NCBI GenBank assembly: GCA_023954135.1
Contig: JAMLIN010000014.1
Span: 1 to 64,000 of the forward strand
DNA length: 64,000 nucleotides
Reading direction: 5' to 3'
Origin: Burkholderiaceae bacterium
GTDB taxonomy: Bacteria > Pseudomonadota > Gammaproteobacteria > Burkholderiales > Burkholderiaceae_E
The position numbers and the translations under genes are program-made. The notes under the pieces are model-generated. The model searched no databases. It was not told the DNA's origin and saw nothing but the letters and a program-made list of their open reading frames with translations. Shown here in pieces: positions 39,743-49,395 of this stretch. The first letter of the stretch is position 1, and the number at the start of each line of letters is the position of its first letter.

Positions 39743-41200
39743 CTACTTGACCCGGACCAGGGGCGTCGTCCAGCCCCGCAGCACGCGACCTTCCCGTGCG
39801 AGGGTGACCGCCATGTCGGGGCCGGTGATCGAGATGCGGCCGTCCTTCTCCTCGACGTAGCTGGCCGGCATCGTCTGTTCGCCGCTGCTGATCAGGACCC
39901 GGCTTCGATCCACGAACTCGAGCTTCTGCAGGCCGTTCGAGGAGTGGTAGACGCGGCCGGCCACGCGGCCGGCTTCCCTGCGGTTGACCGCGGCCAGGAT
40001 CGTCGCGCGCCGGTCTTCGGCGGCCTTGCGGAACCGCGCAGCCTGGTCGGCCGCCGGCGGTGGCCAGTTGCCGATCGCGTCGCGCGCCTCGTCGATGCGC
40101 TCGAGCGAGGCCTCGTCCTCGGGCAGCTTCGCCAGATCGGCGATGAAGCTCTTGTGGAGCGATTCCGCCACCGTGCCGCGTCGTGCGTCGGCCGCCTCGC
40201 GGATCCGCGTGGACTGGGCCGGTGACAGCAGTCCGGCCAGCTGCGGGGCCGAGCGGGCCTCGATGTCGGCGAAGGCGTCGTTCAGGCCGGTCGACGACTT
40301 CCCGATCTCCGCGATCACCGCGGTCGTGATCTCGTCGCCGATGGCGGCATGGCGCGCCGCGATCGTCTTGTCGATCTGCTCCCGTTCAGCCGGCGCGAAC
40401 ACGTCGGCGTAGTCCCTGGCGATGCTCTGACGCGCCTGCTGGATGGCCAGCAGCCCGTTGGGGTCGGCCGGGATCTTCCCGATGTCGGCGACCATGCCGT
40501 CCAGGACGGTCTTGCGCATTGCCGCGGCGGCTTTTCCCGCGGGCATCGTGACGATGTCGGCGATGTCCTCGGCGGTCAGGTGAGCCATGGCCGCCGCCAG
40601 CTCGCGGGCCGGAGCCGCGGCCTGCATCGCCTGCGGCGGCAGCGAGCCGGAGGCCTGCTGGAACTTCCGATGGCCTTCGGGGCTGCCCGCGTCCGCAAGC
40701 GCAAGCTTCAGGCGCAGCAGGGCCGGCGAGGGCGGCACCGTGGCCAGCGTCGTCATGGCAGCCGTCGCGCGCTCGCGCGCGGGCCCGGACTCCCTGGCGA
40801 AGTTGGCGACGCGATTGTTCAGCGCGCTCTGGATCTGGTTGTAGCGACCGGACAGATCGCGGTCCTTGGTCTCGCGGCGACAGGCGAGCACGGATTCGCG
40901 CACCGCCCGCACGTCGGACTCGGTCCACGACACCATCGGCTTTCCGAAGTGCTTCGTGGTTTCCTCCTGGGCGAAGAGCCGTGCGAAACGATGGCGATTG
41001 CCGATCGGGCTGGGCTGCCATTCGTCGTCGCGATTGAACTTCGCCGCCCATTGGGCCATCTCGGCGCACGGGGGCGGGCGCACGGGCTCGGCCGCTTGCG
41101 CCGGCGGCAGGTACGTCCACGAAGCCGCGCCGACGATGAATCCGGCAACGATTGCGGGCAGCCCGTGGCTGGCGAGTGCCCTGCGGGAATCGGTCGTCAA
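39743..41200 (-). CDS. Exported alanine-rich protein of unknown function
   Basis: I do not recognise this family. The 485-residue product starts best at a TTG (41200) that has GGAG nine bases upstream and leads into a signal peptide ending PPAQAAEP. The mature part is almost entirely helical and Ala-rich, with motifs PPPCAEMAQWAAKFNRDDEW near the N-terminus and repeated helical segments such as ARDAIGNWPPPA. It ends in a short beta-rich tail (RVYHSSNGLQKLEFVDRSRVLI, then RISITGPDMAV). It lies downstream of the sensor kinase gene and upstream of the tRNA. A periplasmic location is inferred. Confidence 0.75.
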   Translation of the reverse strand: MTTDSRRALASHGLPAIVAGFIVGAASWTYLPPAQAAEPVRPPPCAEMAQWAAKFNRDDEWQPSPIGNRHRFARLFAQEETTKHFGKPMVSWTESDVRAVRESVLACRRETKDRDLSGRYNQIQSALNNRVANFARESGPARERATAAMTTLATVPPSPALLRLKLALADAGSPEGHRKFQQASGSLPPQAMQAAAPARELAAAMAHLTAEDIADIVTMPAGKAAAAMRKTVLDGMVADIGKIPADPNGLLAIQQARQSIARDYADVFAPAEREQIDKTIAARHAAIGDEITTAVIAEIGKSSTGLNDAFADIEARSAPQLAGLLSPAQSTRIREAADARRGTVAESLHKSFIADLAKLPEDEASLERIDEARDAIGNWPPPAADQAARFRKAAEDRRATILAAVNRREAGRVAGRVYHSSNGLQKLEFVDRSRVLISSGEQTMPASYVEEKDGRISITGPDMAVTLAREGRVLRGWTTPLVRVK

Positions 41201-41310
41201 GGGGTCTGTCTCCAGGGGCGCCGGTCGGATTCGCTGCGCGACCGGACTTTTCGTCGTACGAGCGCGGTGCCGCGTTCGCATCCGGCGACGAGCTTATCGA
41301 AAAGGAATCA

Positions 41311-42930
41311 TCAACTCAAGAAACGATCGAACGACTGCTGCTGCCCGGCGACCGGCGCGGCCGGGAAGTGGACCACGAAGGCCGTACCGGTCCCGCGGCC
41401 ACGCTCGGGCGGCCAGGGCAGGCCGTCGCGTACCTCGATCCAGGCATCGTGCTGGGCGACGATCTCGCGCACGATCGCCAGTCCGAGACCGCTGCCTTCG
41501 GTCTGGGCGTCGAGTACCCGGTAGAAACGTTCGAAGATGAACTCACGATCGACCGGCGCGATCCCGCGCCCGTTGTCCTCGACCTCGAGCAGGATTCCGT
41601 CGTCGAGCCGGCGGATGCGGGTCGTGACGATGCCGCCGCCCGGCGTGTAGCGCAGCGCATTGTCGATCAGGTTGTCGAGCATCTCGGCGAGCAGCACCGG
41701 CCGGCCGGTGACCCAGGCATCGCCATCGGATTCGAAGCCGATGTCGATGTTGCGCTCGACGGCAAGCGGCGCGCGATCGGCGACCGCATCGCGGGCGATC
41801 GCCGCCAGGTTGGTGCGTTCGAAGGGCGCGGCCGACTCGATGTTCTCGGTGCGCGCCAGCGCGAGCAGCTGGTCCACCATGTGCGCCGCCCGTGCCGAGC
41901 TGCGCGAGAGCTGCGAGAGGCTGCGGGCGCGCTCGGCCGCATCGGTCTGGCGCTCGGCGAGCTCGGCCTGGGTGCGTATGCCGGCGAGCGGTGTCTTCAT
42001 CTGGTGCGCCGCATCGGCGAGGAAGCGACGCTGGGTGGCGAGGTTCTGGTTCAGCCGCCGCAGCAGGTCGTTGAAGGAATCGACCAGCGGCACGAGCTCC
42101 TCGGGCGTGTCGTGCATGTCGAGCGGCGAAAGATCGTCGGGCCGCCGGGCGCGGATGCGCTGCTGCATCGACTTCAGCGGCGCGAGCCCGCGCGAGAGCC
42201 CGAACCACACCAGGGCGACCGCCAGCGGCAGGATCAGGAACTGCGGGAAGATCACGCCCTTGATGATCTCGTTGGCGAGCTGGTTGCGCTGGTCGAGCGG
42301 CTCGGCCACCTGCACCAGCACCCGCGAAGCGCTGTGGCTCATGCGCACGGGGCTGACGTAGGTGTAGGCGATGCGGACCTCGGTGCCCCGGTGGTCGGCG
42401 GTGCGCAGCTTGACCCGCCCCGGCTCGGGAAAGTCGTAGATCGAGGGCGGCGGCAGCCCCTGTTCGCCGGCGACGAGATTGCCCTGGGCATCGGTCACCT
42501 GGAACATCACCGGCTCGCGATCGTCGGCGCGCAGCAACTCGAATGCGGCGCGCGGCAGGCTGATCCGGCTGCTGTCCTCGATGAACAGCACCTGCTGGCC
42601 GAGCACCACCGCGCGGTCGCGCAGCGAGCGATCGAAGGGGGCATCGGCGAGCGAGCGCGCCGCGAGGAAGGTGATCGCCACCGACAGCGGCCAGAGCAGC
42701 AGCAGGGGGGCGAACATCCAGTCGAGGATCTCGCCGAACAGCGAGCGCTGGTCGCCGGCGAGCCGTTGCGCTCGCGCCCGGCGCCGGCGCGCCGGAGATG
42801 GCGTCGCCGTCGCTCCCATCGTCGCGCTCGCCGCAGCGCGCCGGATCGGCGGCGAGGCTTCGGCGACCTCGGTCTCGCGGGTCGCGATCAGGTCGCCGAT
42901 GGCGGCGGCCAGCCGGCCCCTGAAGCTCAT
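41311..42930 (-). CDS. Sensor histidine kinase (TctE/QseC-like)
   Basis: Membrane sensor kinase of 539 residues. A long basic cytoplasmic N-terminus (about 70 residues, possibly overcalled; an ATG at residue 38 is an alternative) precedes the first membrane helix. A periplasmic sensor region of about 140 residues, a second helix, HAMP and catalytic domains follow. Phosphoacceptor motif: DAAHQMKTPLAGI. ATP-binding motifs: LIDNALRYTPGGG, DNGRGI and GSGLGLAIV. The response regulator lies upstream, separated by a 47-base gap filled by a dispersed repeat. Confidence 0.93.
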   Translation of the reverse strand: MSFRGRLAAAIGDLIATRETEVAEASPPIRRAAASATMGATATPSPARRRRARAQRLAGDQRSLFGEILDWMFAPLLLLWPLSVAITFLAARSLADAPFDRSLRDRAVVLGQQVLFIEDSSRISLPRAAFELLRADDREPVMFQVTDAQGNLVAGEQGLPPPSIYDFPEPGRVKLRTADHRGTEVRIAYTYVSPVRMSHSASRVLVQVAEPLDQRNQLANEIIKGVIFPQFLILPLAVALVWFGLSRGLAPLKSMQQRIRARRPDDLSPLDMHDTPEELVPLVDSFNDLLRRLNQNLATQRRFLADAAHQMKTPLAGIRTQAELAERQTDAAERARSLSQLSRSSARAAHMVDQLLALARTENIESAAPFERTNLAAIARDAVADRAPLAVERNIDIGFESDGDAWVTGRPVLLAEMLDNLIDNALRYTPGGGIVTTRIRRLDDGILLEVEDNGRGIAPVDREFIFERFYRVLDAQTEGSGLGLAIVREIVAQHDAWIEVRDGLPWPPERGRGTGTAFVVHFPAAPVAGQQQSFDRFLS

Positions 42931-42932
42931 CT

Positions 42933-42970
42933 CAGCGGCGCCCGGCCGCCCGAAAGCGAGCGTGGGGGTC
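42933..42970 (+). repeat. Dispersed GC-rich repeat, copy 1
   Basis: Contains the shared core GGCGCCCGGCCGCCCGAA joined directly to AGCGAGCGTGGGGG. Compared with copy 3 it lacks the right hairpin arm and the middle section. It occupies the short gap between the response-regulator stop and the kinase start. Confidence 0.75.
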
Positions 42971-42977
42971 GTTCATC

Positions 42978-43661
42978 TCACGCGGTGCCGGTTTCCGGCA
43001 GTCGCTCGAGACAGTAGCCGAGCCCGCGGACGGTGGCGATCTTGACGCCGCCGCCCTCGAGCTTCTTGCGCAGGCGGTGCATGTAGACCTCGATCGCGTT
43101 GTAGCTGATCTCGTCGCCCCACTCGCACAGGTGCTCGACGATCTGTTCCTTGCTGACCAGGCGTCCGACGCGCTGCAGCAGGATCTCCAGCAGGCCGATC
43201 TCGCGCGCCGACAGCTCGAGCAACTGCTCGTCGATGTATACCGCGCGGCCGATCTGGTCGTAGGTGAGCGGGCCGTAGCGCACCCGGCTGCTGGAGCTGC
43301 CCATGCGGCGGCGCACCAGGGCGCGCACCCGGGCCTCGAGCTCGGACAGCGCGAAGGGCTTGGCCATGTAGTCGTCGGCGCCGAGGTCGAGCCCGCGGAC
43401 CCGCTGGTCGACCGAGTCGGCGGCGGTGAGGATCAGCACCGGCAGCAGGTCGTTGCGCGAGCGCAGGCGCCGCAGCACCTCGAGCCCCGGCATGCGGGGA
43501 AGGCCGAGGTCGAGGATCAGCAGGTCGTAGGACTGGGCGACCATCGCCACATCGGCGTCGGTTCCCGAGCTGACGGTATCGACGGCGTAGCCGCCGGCGC
43601 GCAGCGAACGCGACAGGCCATCGGCGAGCACGCCATCGTCTTCGGCAAGCAGGATCCGCAT
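42978..43661 (-). CDS. OmpR-family response regulator (TctD/QseB-like)
   Basis: Partner regulator of the kinase downstream, 227 residues. The receiver domain has the acidic pair EDD, phosphoacceptor Asp51 in LILDLGLPRMPG, a Thr in ILTAAD and Lys in MAKPFAL. A winged-helix DNA-binding domain follows (SAREIGLLEILLQRVGRLVSKEQIVEHL, NAIEVYMHRLRKKLEGGG). The gene is flanked on both sides by copies of the same dispersed repeat. Confidence 0.95.
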   Translation of the reverse strand: MRILLAEDDGVLADGLSRSLRAGGYAVDTVSSGTDADVAMVAQSYDLLILDLGLPRMPGLEVLRRLRSRNDLLPVLILTAADSVDQRVRGLDLGADDYMAKPFALSELEARVRALVRRRMGSSSSRVRYGPLTYDQIGRAVYIDEQLLELSAREIGLLEILLQRVGRLVSKEQIVEHLCEWGDEISYNAIEVYMHRLRKKLEGGGVKIATVRGLGYCLERLPETGTA

Positions 43662-43721
43662 CCCAAGCCCCGCGTCGAGTCGACACCCGGTCAGGATAGC
43701 CGAATCCGGCGATCCGTCACG

Positions 43722-43760
43722 AGCATCGGAGGCGCCCGGCCGCCCGAAGCCACCGATCAG
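43722..43760 (+). repeat. Dispersed GC-rich repeat, copy 2
   Basis: Core GGCGCCCGGCCGCCCGAAGC at 43731-43750 within a hairpin ATCGGAGGC/GCCACCGAT. It overlaps the pyrF stop codon (43757-43759), so its right arm supplies the end of pyrF. Confidence 0.8.
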
Positions 43761-44599
43761 CGATGCGCCTGCCGGATCGCGTCCCGGGTCAGGCGCGCGG
43801 CTTCGCCGGCCGCCGCGGCGAAATCCTCGCCGGCGCCGGCATAGAGGATCGCCCGCGAGGAATTGATCAGCATGCCGTAGCCGTCCGCGCAGCGCCCGGC
43901 CGCGACGCTCGCCTCGACGTCGCCGCCCTGGGCGCCGATGCCGGGCACCAGCAGGGGCAGCGCCGGTGCGAGCTCACGCACCCGCGCGAGCTCGGCCGGG
44001 TAGGTGGCGCCGACCACCAGCCCGAGCTGGCCGTTGCGGTTCCAGCGCCCGGCGGCGAGCTCGGCGACCCGCTCGTAGAGCCGCGATCCGTCGGCGAGCG
44101 CAAGCGACTGCAGGTCGTCGCCCCCGGGGTTCGATGTCCGGCACAGGAGGAACACCCCCTTGTCGGCCCGTTCGAGCCAGGGCTCGATGGAATCGTGCCC
44201 CATATAGGGATTGACCGTCACCGCATCCGCGCCGTAGCGCTCGAAGGCTTCGCGGGCGTACTGCTCGGCGGTCGCGCCGATGTCGCCGCGCTTGGCGTCG
44301 AGGATGACGGGAATGTCCGGATGGGCGCGCCGGATATGGGCGCAGACCGCTTCGAGCTGGTCCTCGGCGCGTTCGGCGGCGAAGTAGGCGATCTGCGGCT
44401 TGAAGGCGCAGGCATAGGGGGCGGTGGCATCGGCGATCGCGATGCAGAAGCGCGCGATGCGGTCCGGCCCGTCGGCGAGCGCGGCCGGGAACTTCGCGGG
44501 GGCCGGATCGAGTCCGACGCAGAGCATGCTGTCGGTGCGCGACCATATGGCCCGCATCTTGCTGGTGAATGTCAATCGGGTCTCCTTCGGTCGGGCCAT
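43757..44599 (-). CDS. pyrF: Orotidine 5'-phosphate decarboxylase PyrF (long type)
   Basis: Last step of UMP synthesis. The 280 residues belong to the longer type II subfamily, with [13 protein letters not shown] near the N-terminus, the catalytic [20 protein letters not shown] and [14 protein letters not shown]. The ATG at 44599 gives an N-terminus a little longer than homologues; an ATG at 44557 is also possible. It is divergent from the oxidoreductase gene across 165 bases that show no strong promoter. Confidence 0.96.
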   Translation of the reverse strand: MARPKETRLTFTSKMRAIWSRTDSMLCVGLDPAPAKFPAALADGPDRIARFCIAIADATAPYACAFKPQIAYFAAERAEDQLEAVCAHIRRAHPDIPVILDAKRGDIGATAEQYAREAFERYGADAVTVNPYMGHDSIEPWLERADKGVFLLCRTSNPGGDDLQSLALADGSRLYERVAELAAGRWNRNGQLGLVVGATYPAELARVRELAPALPLLVPGIGAQGGDVEASVAAGRCADGYGMLINSSRAILYAGAGEDFAAAAGEAARLTRDAIRQAHR

Positions 44600-44764
44600 T
44601 GTAGGCCGCCGGTCCGCCATGACGGGGTTTCCGCACACGCCGATCGGCACAGGCTTCGGTAAGATGGTCCCAATGGCGGTCGCCACAAGCGGCCCGCCAC
44701 GAAGTGCGCTCCCGACCGGGGCGACTGGTGTGACGAAAGACAAAATCTTTTACGGGAACCTGAC

Positions 44765-47700
44765 ATGAATGCACCCTTGTCTCCCGCGATGTCCGACGCC
44801 CTGCGCCGGGCGCTCCAGGAAGTCACCCTCGACGACAAGTACGCGCTGCCGCGCGGCCGGGCCTTCATGTCCGGCACCCAGGCGCTCGTGCGCCTGCCGA
44901 TGCTGCAGCGCGAACGCGATGCGGCGGCCGGCCTCGATACGGCGGGCTTCGTGTCCGGCTATCGCGGTTCGCCGCTCGGGGGCCTCGACCAGGCCCTGTG
45001 GAAGGCGCGCGAGCATCTCGAGCGCAACCGCATCGTCTTCCAGCCGGGGCTGAACGAGGATCTCGCCGCCACCAGCATCTGGGGAACCCAGCAGCTCAAT
45101 CTCTCGGGCAAGGCGAAGTACGCCGGCGTCTTCGCGATGTGGTACGGCAAGGGCCCGGGGGTCGATCGCTCGGGCGACGTCCTGCGCCATGCGAATGCGG
45201 CCGGATCCTCCCGCTTCGGCGGCGTGCTCGCGCTCGCCGGCGACGACCACGGCGCCAAGTCCTCGACCCTGCCCCACCAGTCCGACCACATCTTCAAGGC
45301 CGTCGGCCTGCCGGTGCTCTATCCCTCGTCGGTCCAGGAATATCTCGACCTCGGCCTGCACGGCTGGGCGATGTCGCGCTACAGCGGCCTGTGGGTCGCG
45401 ATGAAGACGGTCACCGAGGTGGTCGAGGCGTCCGCCTCGGTCGAGGTCGATCCGGAGCGGGTGCGCATCGTCCTGCCCGAGGATTTCGAGATGCCGGCGG
45501 GCGGGCTCAACATCCGCTGGCCCGATTCCCCGCTCGAGCAGGAAGCGCGGCTGCTCGACTACAAGTGGTATGCGGCGCTCGCCTATGTGCGGGCGAATCG
45601 GCTCAATCGCGTCGTCATCGATTCGCCGCGCGCCTGGTTCGGCATCATGACCGGCGGCAAGGCCTATCTCGATACCCGTCAGGCGCTCGACGAGCTCGGC
45701 CTGGATGAAGCCGCGTGCGCGCGGATCGGCATCCGCGTCTTCAAGTGCGGCGTGGTCTGGCCGCTCGAGGCGGCCTCGGCGAGCGAGTTCGCCGACGGCT
45801 TGGGCGAGATCCTCGTGGTCGAGGAGAAGCGCCAGATCCTCGAGTACGCGATCAAGGAGGAGCTCTACAACTGGCCCGACGGGCGTCGCCCCCGGGTCTA
45901 CGGCAAGTTCGACGAGAAGGACGGGCGCGGCGGCGAATGGTCGATGCCCCAGGGGGGCTGGCTGCTGCCGGCCCATCATGAGTTGTCGCCGGCGGTGATC
46001 GCGCGGGCGATCGCCGCCCGCCTGCTCGACCCGGGCCGCTTCGGCGAGCGCTTCGCGCTCGATGCCGATACCCGCAGCCAGATCGAGGCGCGCCTGCGGC
46101 TGATCGAGGCCAAGGATCGCGCGCTGGCCGCGCCCCACGCGATCGCGCTGCGCACGCCGACCTTCTGCTCCGGCTGCCCCCACAACACGTCGACCCATGT
46201 GCCGGAAGGCTCGCGCGCGCTCGCCGGCATCGGCTGCCACTACATGGCCAACTGGATGCCGGAGCGTCGCACCGGCACCTTCACCCAGATGGGCGGAGAA
46301 GGCGTGCCCTGGATCGGCATGGCGCCCTTCACCGAGGAGAATCACATCTTCGCCAACCTCGGCGACGGCACCTATTTCCACTCCGGCCTGCTCGCGATCC
46401 GCGCTTCCATCGCCGCCGGTGTCAACATCACCTACAAGATCCTCTACAACGATGCGGTCGCCATGACCGGGGGCCAGCCGGTCGACGGCACGCTCACGGT
46501 GCCGTCCATCGTGGCGCAGCTGCGCGCAGAAGGGGCGCGCGAGATCGTCATCGCCACCGATGAGCCCGAGCGCTACGAGGGGCGTGGCGCGATCGCCGGC
46601 GTCGAGGTCTTCCATCGCGATCATCTGGAATTCGTGCAGAAGCGCCTGCGCGAGACGCCCGGCTGCACCGTCCTCGTCTACGACCAGACCTGCGCATCCG
46701 AGAAGCGCCGTCGCCGCAAGCGGGTGGTCGACGGCAAGCCGGGCTTCCCCGATCCGGCGCGGCGGGTGTTCATCAACGAGCTGGTCTGCGAAGGCTGCGG
46801 CGACTGCAGCGTGCAGTCGTCCTGCGTGTCGGTCGAGCCGGTCGAGACCGTGTTCGGCCGCAAGCGGCGCATCAACCAGTCCTCGTGCAACAAGGACTAC
46901 TCCTGCCTCAAGGGCTTCTGCCCGAGCTTCGTGACGATCGAAGGCGGTGGCTTGCGCAAGCCGCGGGCGAAGGATCTCGCCGGCCTCGAGTTTCCGGCGC
47001 TGCCCGAGCCCGCGCGGGCCGGGTTCGATGCCGACCGGCCGATCTTCGGCCTGCTGGTGGCTGGGGTCGGCGGCACCGGCGTCATCACCATCGGCCAGCT
47101 GCTCGGCATGGCGGCGCACCTCGAGGGCTGCGGGGTCTCGGTGCTCGACATGGCCGGGCTCGCCCAGAAGGGCGGCGCGGTCACCTCGCATGTGCAGATC
47201 GCCCGGCGCCCGGAGCAGCTGCACGGCACCCGGATCGGCACCGGCGAAGCCGATGTCGTGATCGGCGCCGATCTCGTCGTCGCCGCCGGCAACGATGCGC
47301 TCACGCGGATGCGGCCGGGCCTGACGCGCGTGGTGGTCAATTCCGATGTGGCGCCGACGTCGGATTTCCTGCGCAACCCGGACTGGCGGCTGCCCAGGAG
47401 CGGGCTTGCGGCCAACCTGGTGAATGCCGCCGGCGCCGATTCGATCAGTTTCATCGACGCCACCGAGATCGCCACCCGCCTGATGGGCGATGCGATCTAC
47501 GCCAATCCGCTGCTGCTCGGCTTCGCCTGGCAGAAGGGCTGGATTCCGCTCGCGCGGCAGGCGATCGAGCGGGCGATCGAGCTCAACGCGGTCGCGGTCG
47601 ACAACAACCTGGCCGCCTTCGAATGGGGCCGGCGCCTGGCCGGGTTGCCCGACCGGGTGCACGAGATCGCCGGGCTCTCGACGTCGACGGCCGAGGCGGG

Positions 47701-48463
47701 CGAGGCGGGCGAGGTGCCGCTGCCGCCGGCCGAAGCGCTCGCGGCGCTGGTCGAACCGCGCGCCGAGTTCCTCGTCGGCTACCAGGATGCCGCCTATGCG
47801 GAGCGCTTCCGGGCGCTGGTCGCGAAGGTCGCGCGGCGCGAACGGGAGGTCGCGGGCGACGCGGCCGAGCCGAGGCTCGCCGCGGCGGTCGCGAGATCCT
47901 GGTTCAAGCTGCTTGCCTACAAGGACGAGTACGAGGTGGCGCGGCTCCATGTCGATCCCGCGTTCAGGCAGCGTCTCGAGGAGACTTTCGAGGGCGACTG
48001 GTCGCTGCGCCTGCATCTGTCGCCGTCGATCCTCTCGCGGGTCGATCCGCGCACCGGCCGGCCGCGCAAGATCGCGTTCGGCGCCTGGATGCTGCCGGTG
48101 ATGCGCCTGCTCGCGCGCGGCAAGCGCCTGCGCGGCACCCGTCTCGATCCCTTCGGGTATCTCGAGGAGCGCCGCGTGGAGCGGGCCATGATCGACGAGT
48201 ACGAGCAACTGCTCGAGGTCGACATCCTGCCGGGGCTCGATCCCGCCCGTCTCGGCCTCGCGGTCGAGATCGCCTCGCTGCCGCAGTCGATCCGCGGCTT
48301 CGGCCCGGTCAAGGCTCGCGCGATCAGGGAGACGAACGAGCGGCACGCTGCATTGCTGGCCCGCTGGCGTACCGGACTGGCCATCGAGCCGGCGCCGGAG
48401 TCCGCGAGCGATCCGGCGGGTCGAGCCACGGCCGAGGAGAAGGCCGAGATGGAGGGCGGCTGA
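44765..48463 (+). CDS. Fused indolepyruvate ferredoxin oxidoreductase
   Basis: Single-chain 2-oxoacid:ferredoxin oxidoreductase of 1232 residues that decarboxylates aryl pyruvates to aryl-acetyl-CoA using TPP. In order: an N-terminal alpha-like domain (about 30-430); the TPP region (FCSGCPHNTSTHVPEGSRA near 465, NLGDGTYFHSG near 532); a ferredoxin-like Cys cluster (CEGCGDCSVQSSC near 675, then CNKDYSCLKGFC); a gamma-like domain from about 767 (VAGVGGTGVITIGQLLG); and a C-terminal domain ending near 1190. This fused form is common in proteobacteria that degrade aromatic amino acids. Confidence 0.95.
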   Translation: MNAPLSPAMSDALRRALQEVTLDDKYALPRGRAFMSGTQALVRLPMLQRERDAAAGLDTAGFVSGYRGSPLGGLDQALWKAREHLERNRIVFQPGLNEDLAATSIWGTQQLNLSGKAKYAGVFAMWYGKGPGVDRSGDVLRHANAAGSSRFGGVLALAGDDHGAKSSTLPHQSDHIFKAVGLPVLYPSSVQEYLDLGLHGWAMSRYSGLWVAMKTVTEVVEASASVEVDPERVRIVLPEDFEMPAGGLNIRWPDSPLEQEARLLDYKWYAALAYVRANRLNRVVIDSPRAWFGIMTGGKAYLDTRQALDELGLDEAACARIGIRVFKCGVVWPLEAASASEFADGLGEILVVEEKRQILEYAIKEELYNWPDGRRPRVYGKFDEKDGRGGEWSMPQGGWLLPAHHELSPAVIARAIAARLLDPGRFGERFALDADTRSQIEARLRLIEAKDRALAAPHAIALRTPTFCSGCPHNTSTHVPEGSRALAGIGCHYMANWMPERRTGTFTQMGGEGVPWIGMAPFTEENHIFANLGDGTYFHSGLLAIRASIAAGVNITYKILYNDAVAMTGGQPVDGTLTVPSIVAQLRAEGAREIVIATDEPERYEGRGAIAGVEVFHRDHLEFVQKRLRETPGCTVLVYDQTCASEKRRRRKRVVDGKPGFPDPARRVFINELVCEGCGDCSVQSSCVSVEPVETVFGRKRRINQSSCNKDYSCLKGFCPSFVTIEGGGLRKPRAKDLAGLEFPALPEPARAGFDADRPIFGLLVAGVGGTGVITIGQLLGMAAHLEGCGVSVLDMAGLAQKGGAVTSHVQIARRPEQLHGTRIGTGEADVVIGADLVVAAGNDALTRMRPGLTRVVVNSDVAPTSDFLRNPDWRLPRSGLAANLVNAAGADSISFIDATEIATRLMGDAIYANPLLLGFAWQKGWIPLARQAIERAIELNAVAVDNNLAAFEWGRRLAGLPDRVHEIAGLSTSTAEAGEAGEVPLPPAEALAALVEPRAEFLVGYQDAAYAERFRALVAKVARREREVAGDAAEPRLAAAVARSWFKLLAYKDEYEVARLHVDPAFRQRLEETFEGDWSLRLHLSPSILSRVDPRTGRPRKIAFGAWMLPVMRLLARGKRLRGTRLDPFGYLEERRVERAMIDEYEQLLEVDILPGLDPARLGLAVEIASLPQSIRGFGPVKARAIRETNERHAALLARWRTGLAIEPAPESASDPAGRATAEEKAEMEGG

Positions 48464-48518
48464 TGGCGACGATCGCCGCGCGACGAACGATGGAGCTTTC
48501 CCGCAGGAGCCCTGATCG

Positions 48519-49391
48519 ATGACCGAGATCCGCTGCGAAGAGCGCAGCTGGCGCATGCCCGATGGCGAATCCCTGTTCGGGCGCCACTGGTCGCCGCCCG
48601 AGCCCCATGGCGGCGGCGTCTACCTGCTGCACGGCCTCGGCGAGCACTGCGGCCGCTACGAGGCGCTCGCCGCCTGGCTCGCCGAGCGCGGCTGGCAGGT
48701 CAGGGCGCACGACCACCATGGCCACGGGCGCTCGCCGGGCGCGCGCGGCAGCATTCCGCGCGCCGGTGCGCTGGCCGAGGACGCCGGCGACCTCGTCGGG
48801 CGCTTCGCCGGCGAGCTCGGCCGGCCCCCGGTACTGCTCGGACACAGCATGGGCGGCGCGCTCGCCGCCGAGCTGGTGGTGCTGCGCCGGCTGCGGGTCG
48901 CCGGTCTGGTGCTGTCCTCGCCCGGACTCGACCCGGGGCTCAACCGGCTGCAGAGGATGCTGGTGGCGGTGATGCTTCGGATCGCGCCCGGCCGTACCCT
49001 CGGCAACGGGCTGGATCCGCGCAGGATCTCCCACGACCCGGCGGTGGTCGAGGCCTATCTGGCCGATCCGCTGGTGCACGACCGGATCAGCGCGCGGCTC
49101 GTGAGCTGGCTGGTGGACTCCGGTCGCCGGTCGATCGCGGCGGCCGATACCCTGGCGGTCGACACCCTGATGCTGGTGGCCGGCGACGATGCGCTGGTCG
49201 CGCCCGCCGGCAGCCGGCGCTTCGCCGAGCGGGCCCCGGCCGGGAAGGTCACGCTGCACTGGTACGAAGGACTGTGGCACGAGGTCTTCAACGAACGCGC
49301 CGCCGACCGGGCCAGGGTGCTGGAGGATCTCGACGCCTGGCTGGCGACGAAGGCCCCCGCATCGGCGCAGGGCAGGTTGGCCGCGTCGTAA
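48519..49391 (+). CDS. Alpha/beta hydrolase, monoacylglycerol lipase-like
   Basis: Cytosolic hydrolase of the Hydrolase_4 group, 290 residues. The oxyanion region is VYLLHGLGEHCGRY, the nucleophile elbow is LLGHSMGGALAAE, the acid lies in VAGDDALVAP and the His in GLWHEVFNE. It resembles lysophospholipases and monoacylglycerol lipases. It sits 55 bases after the oxidoreductase and may be co-transcribed, but no shared pathway is evident. It converges with the next gene with only four bases between. Confidence 0.9.
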   Translation: MTEIRCEERSWRMPDGESLFGRHWSPPEPHGGGVYLLHGLGEHCGRYEALAAWLAERGWQVRAHDHHGHGRSPGARGSIPRAGALAEDAGDLVGRFAGELGRPPVLLGHSMGGALAAELVVLRRLRVAGLVLSSPGLDPGLNRLQRMLVAVMLRIAPGRTLGNGLDPRRISHDPAVVEAYLADPLVHDRISARLVSWLVDSGRRSIAAADTLAVDTLMLVAGDDALVAPAGSRRFAERAPAGKVTLHWYEGLWHEVFNERAADRARVLEDLDAWLATKAPASAQGRLAAS

Positions 49392-49395
49392 GCCC

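Noticed and set aside
44750-48556. Very long minus-strand frame opposite the indolepyruvate oxidoreductase
   Set aside because: A shadow of a GC-rich gene; the plus-strand product has all expected motifs.
49392-49395. Shared terminator between converging hydrolase and SDR genes
   Set aside because: Only four bases separate the stops and no hairpin is visible.
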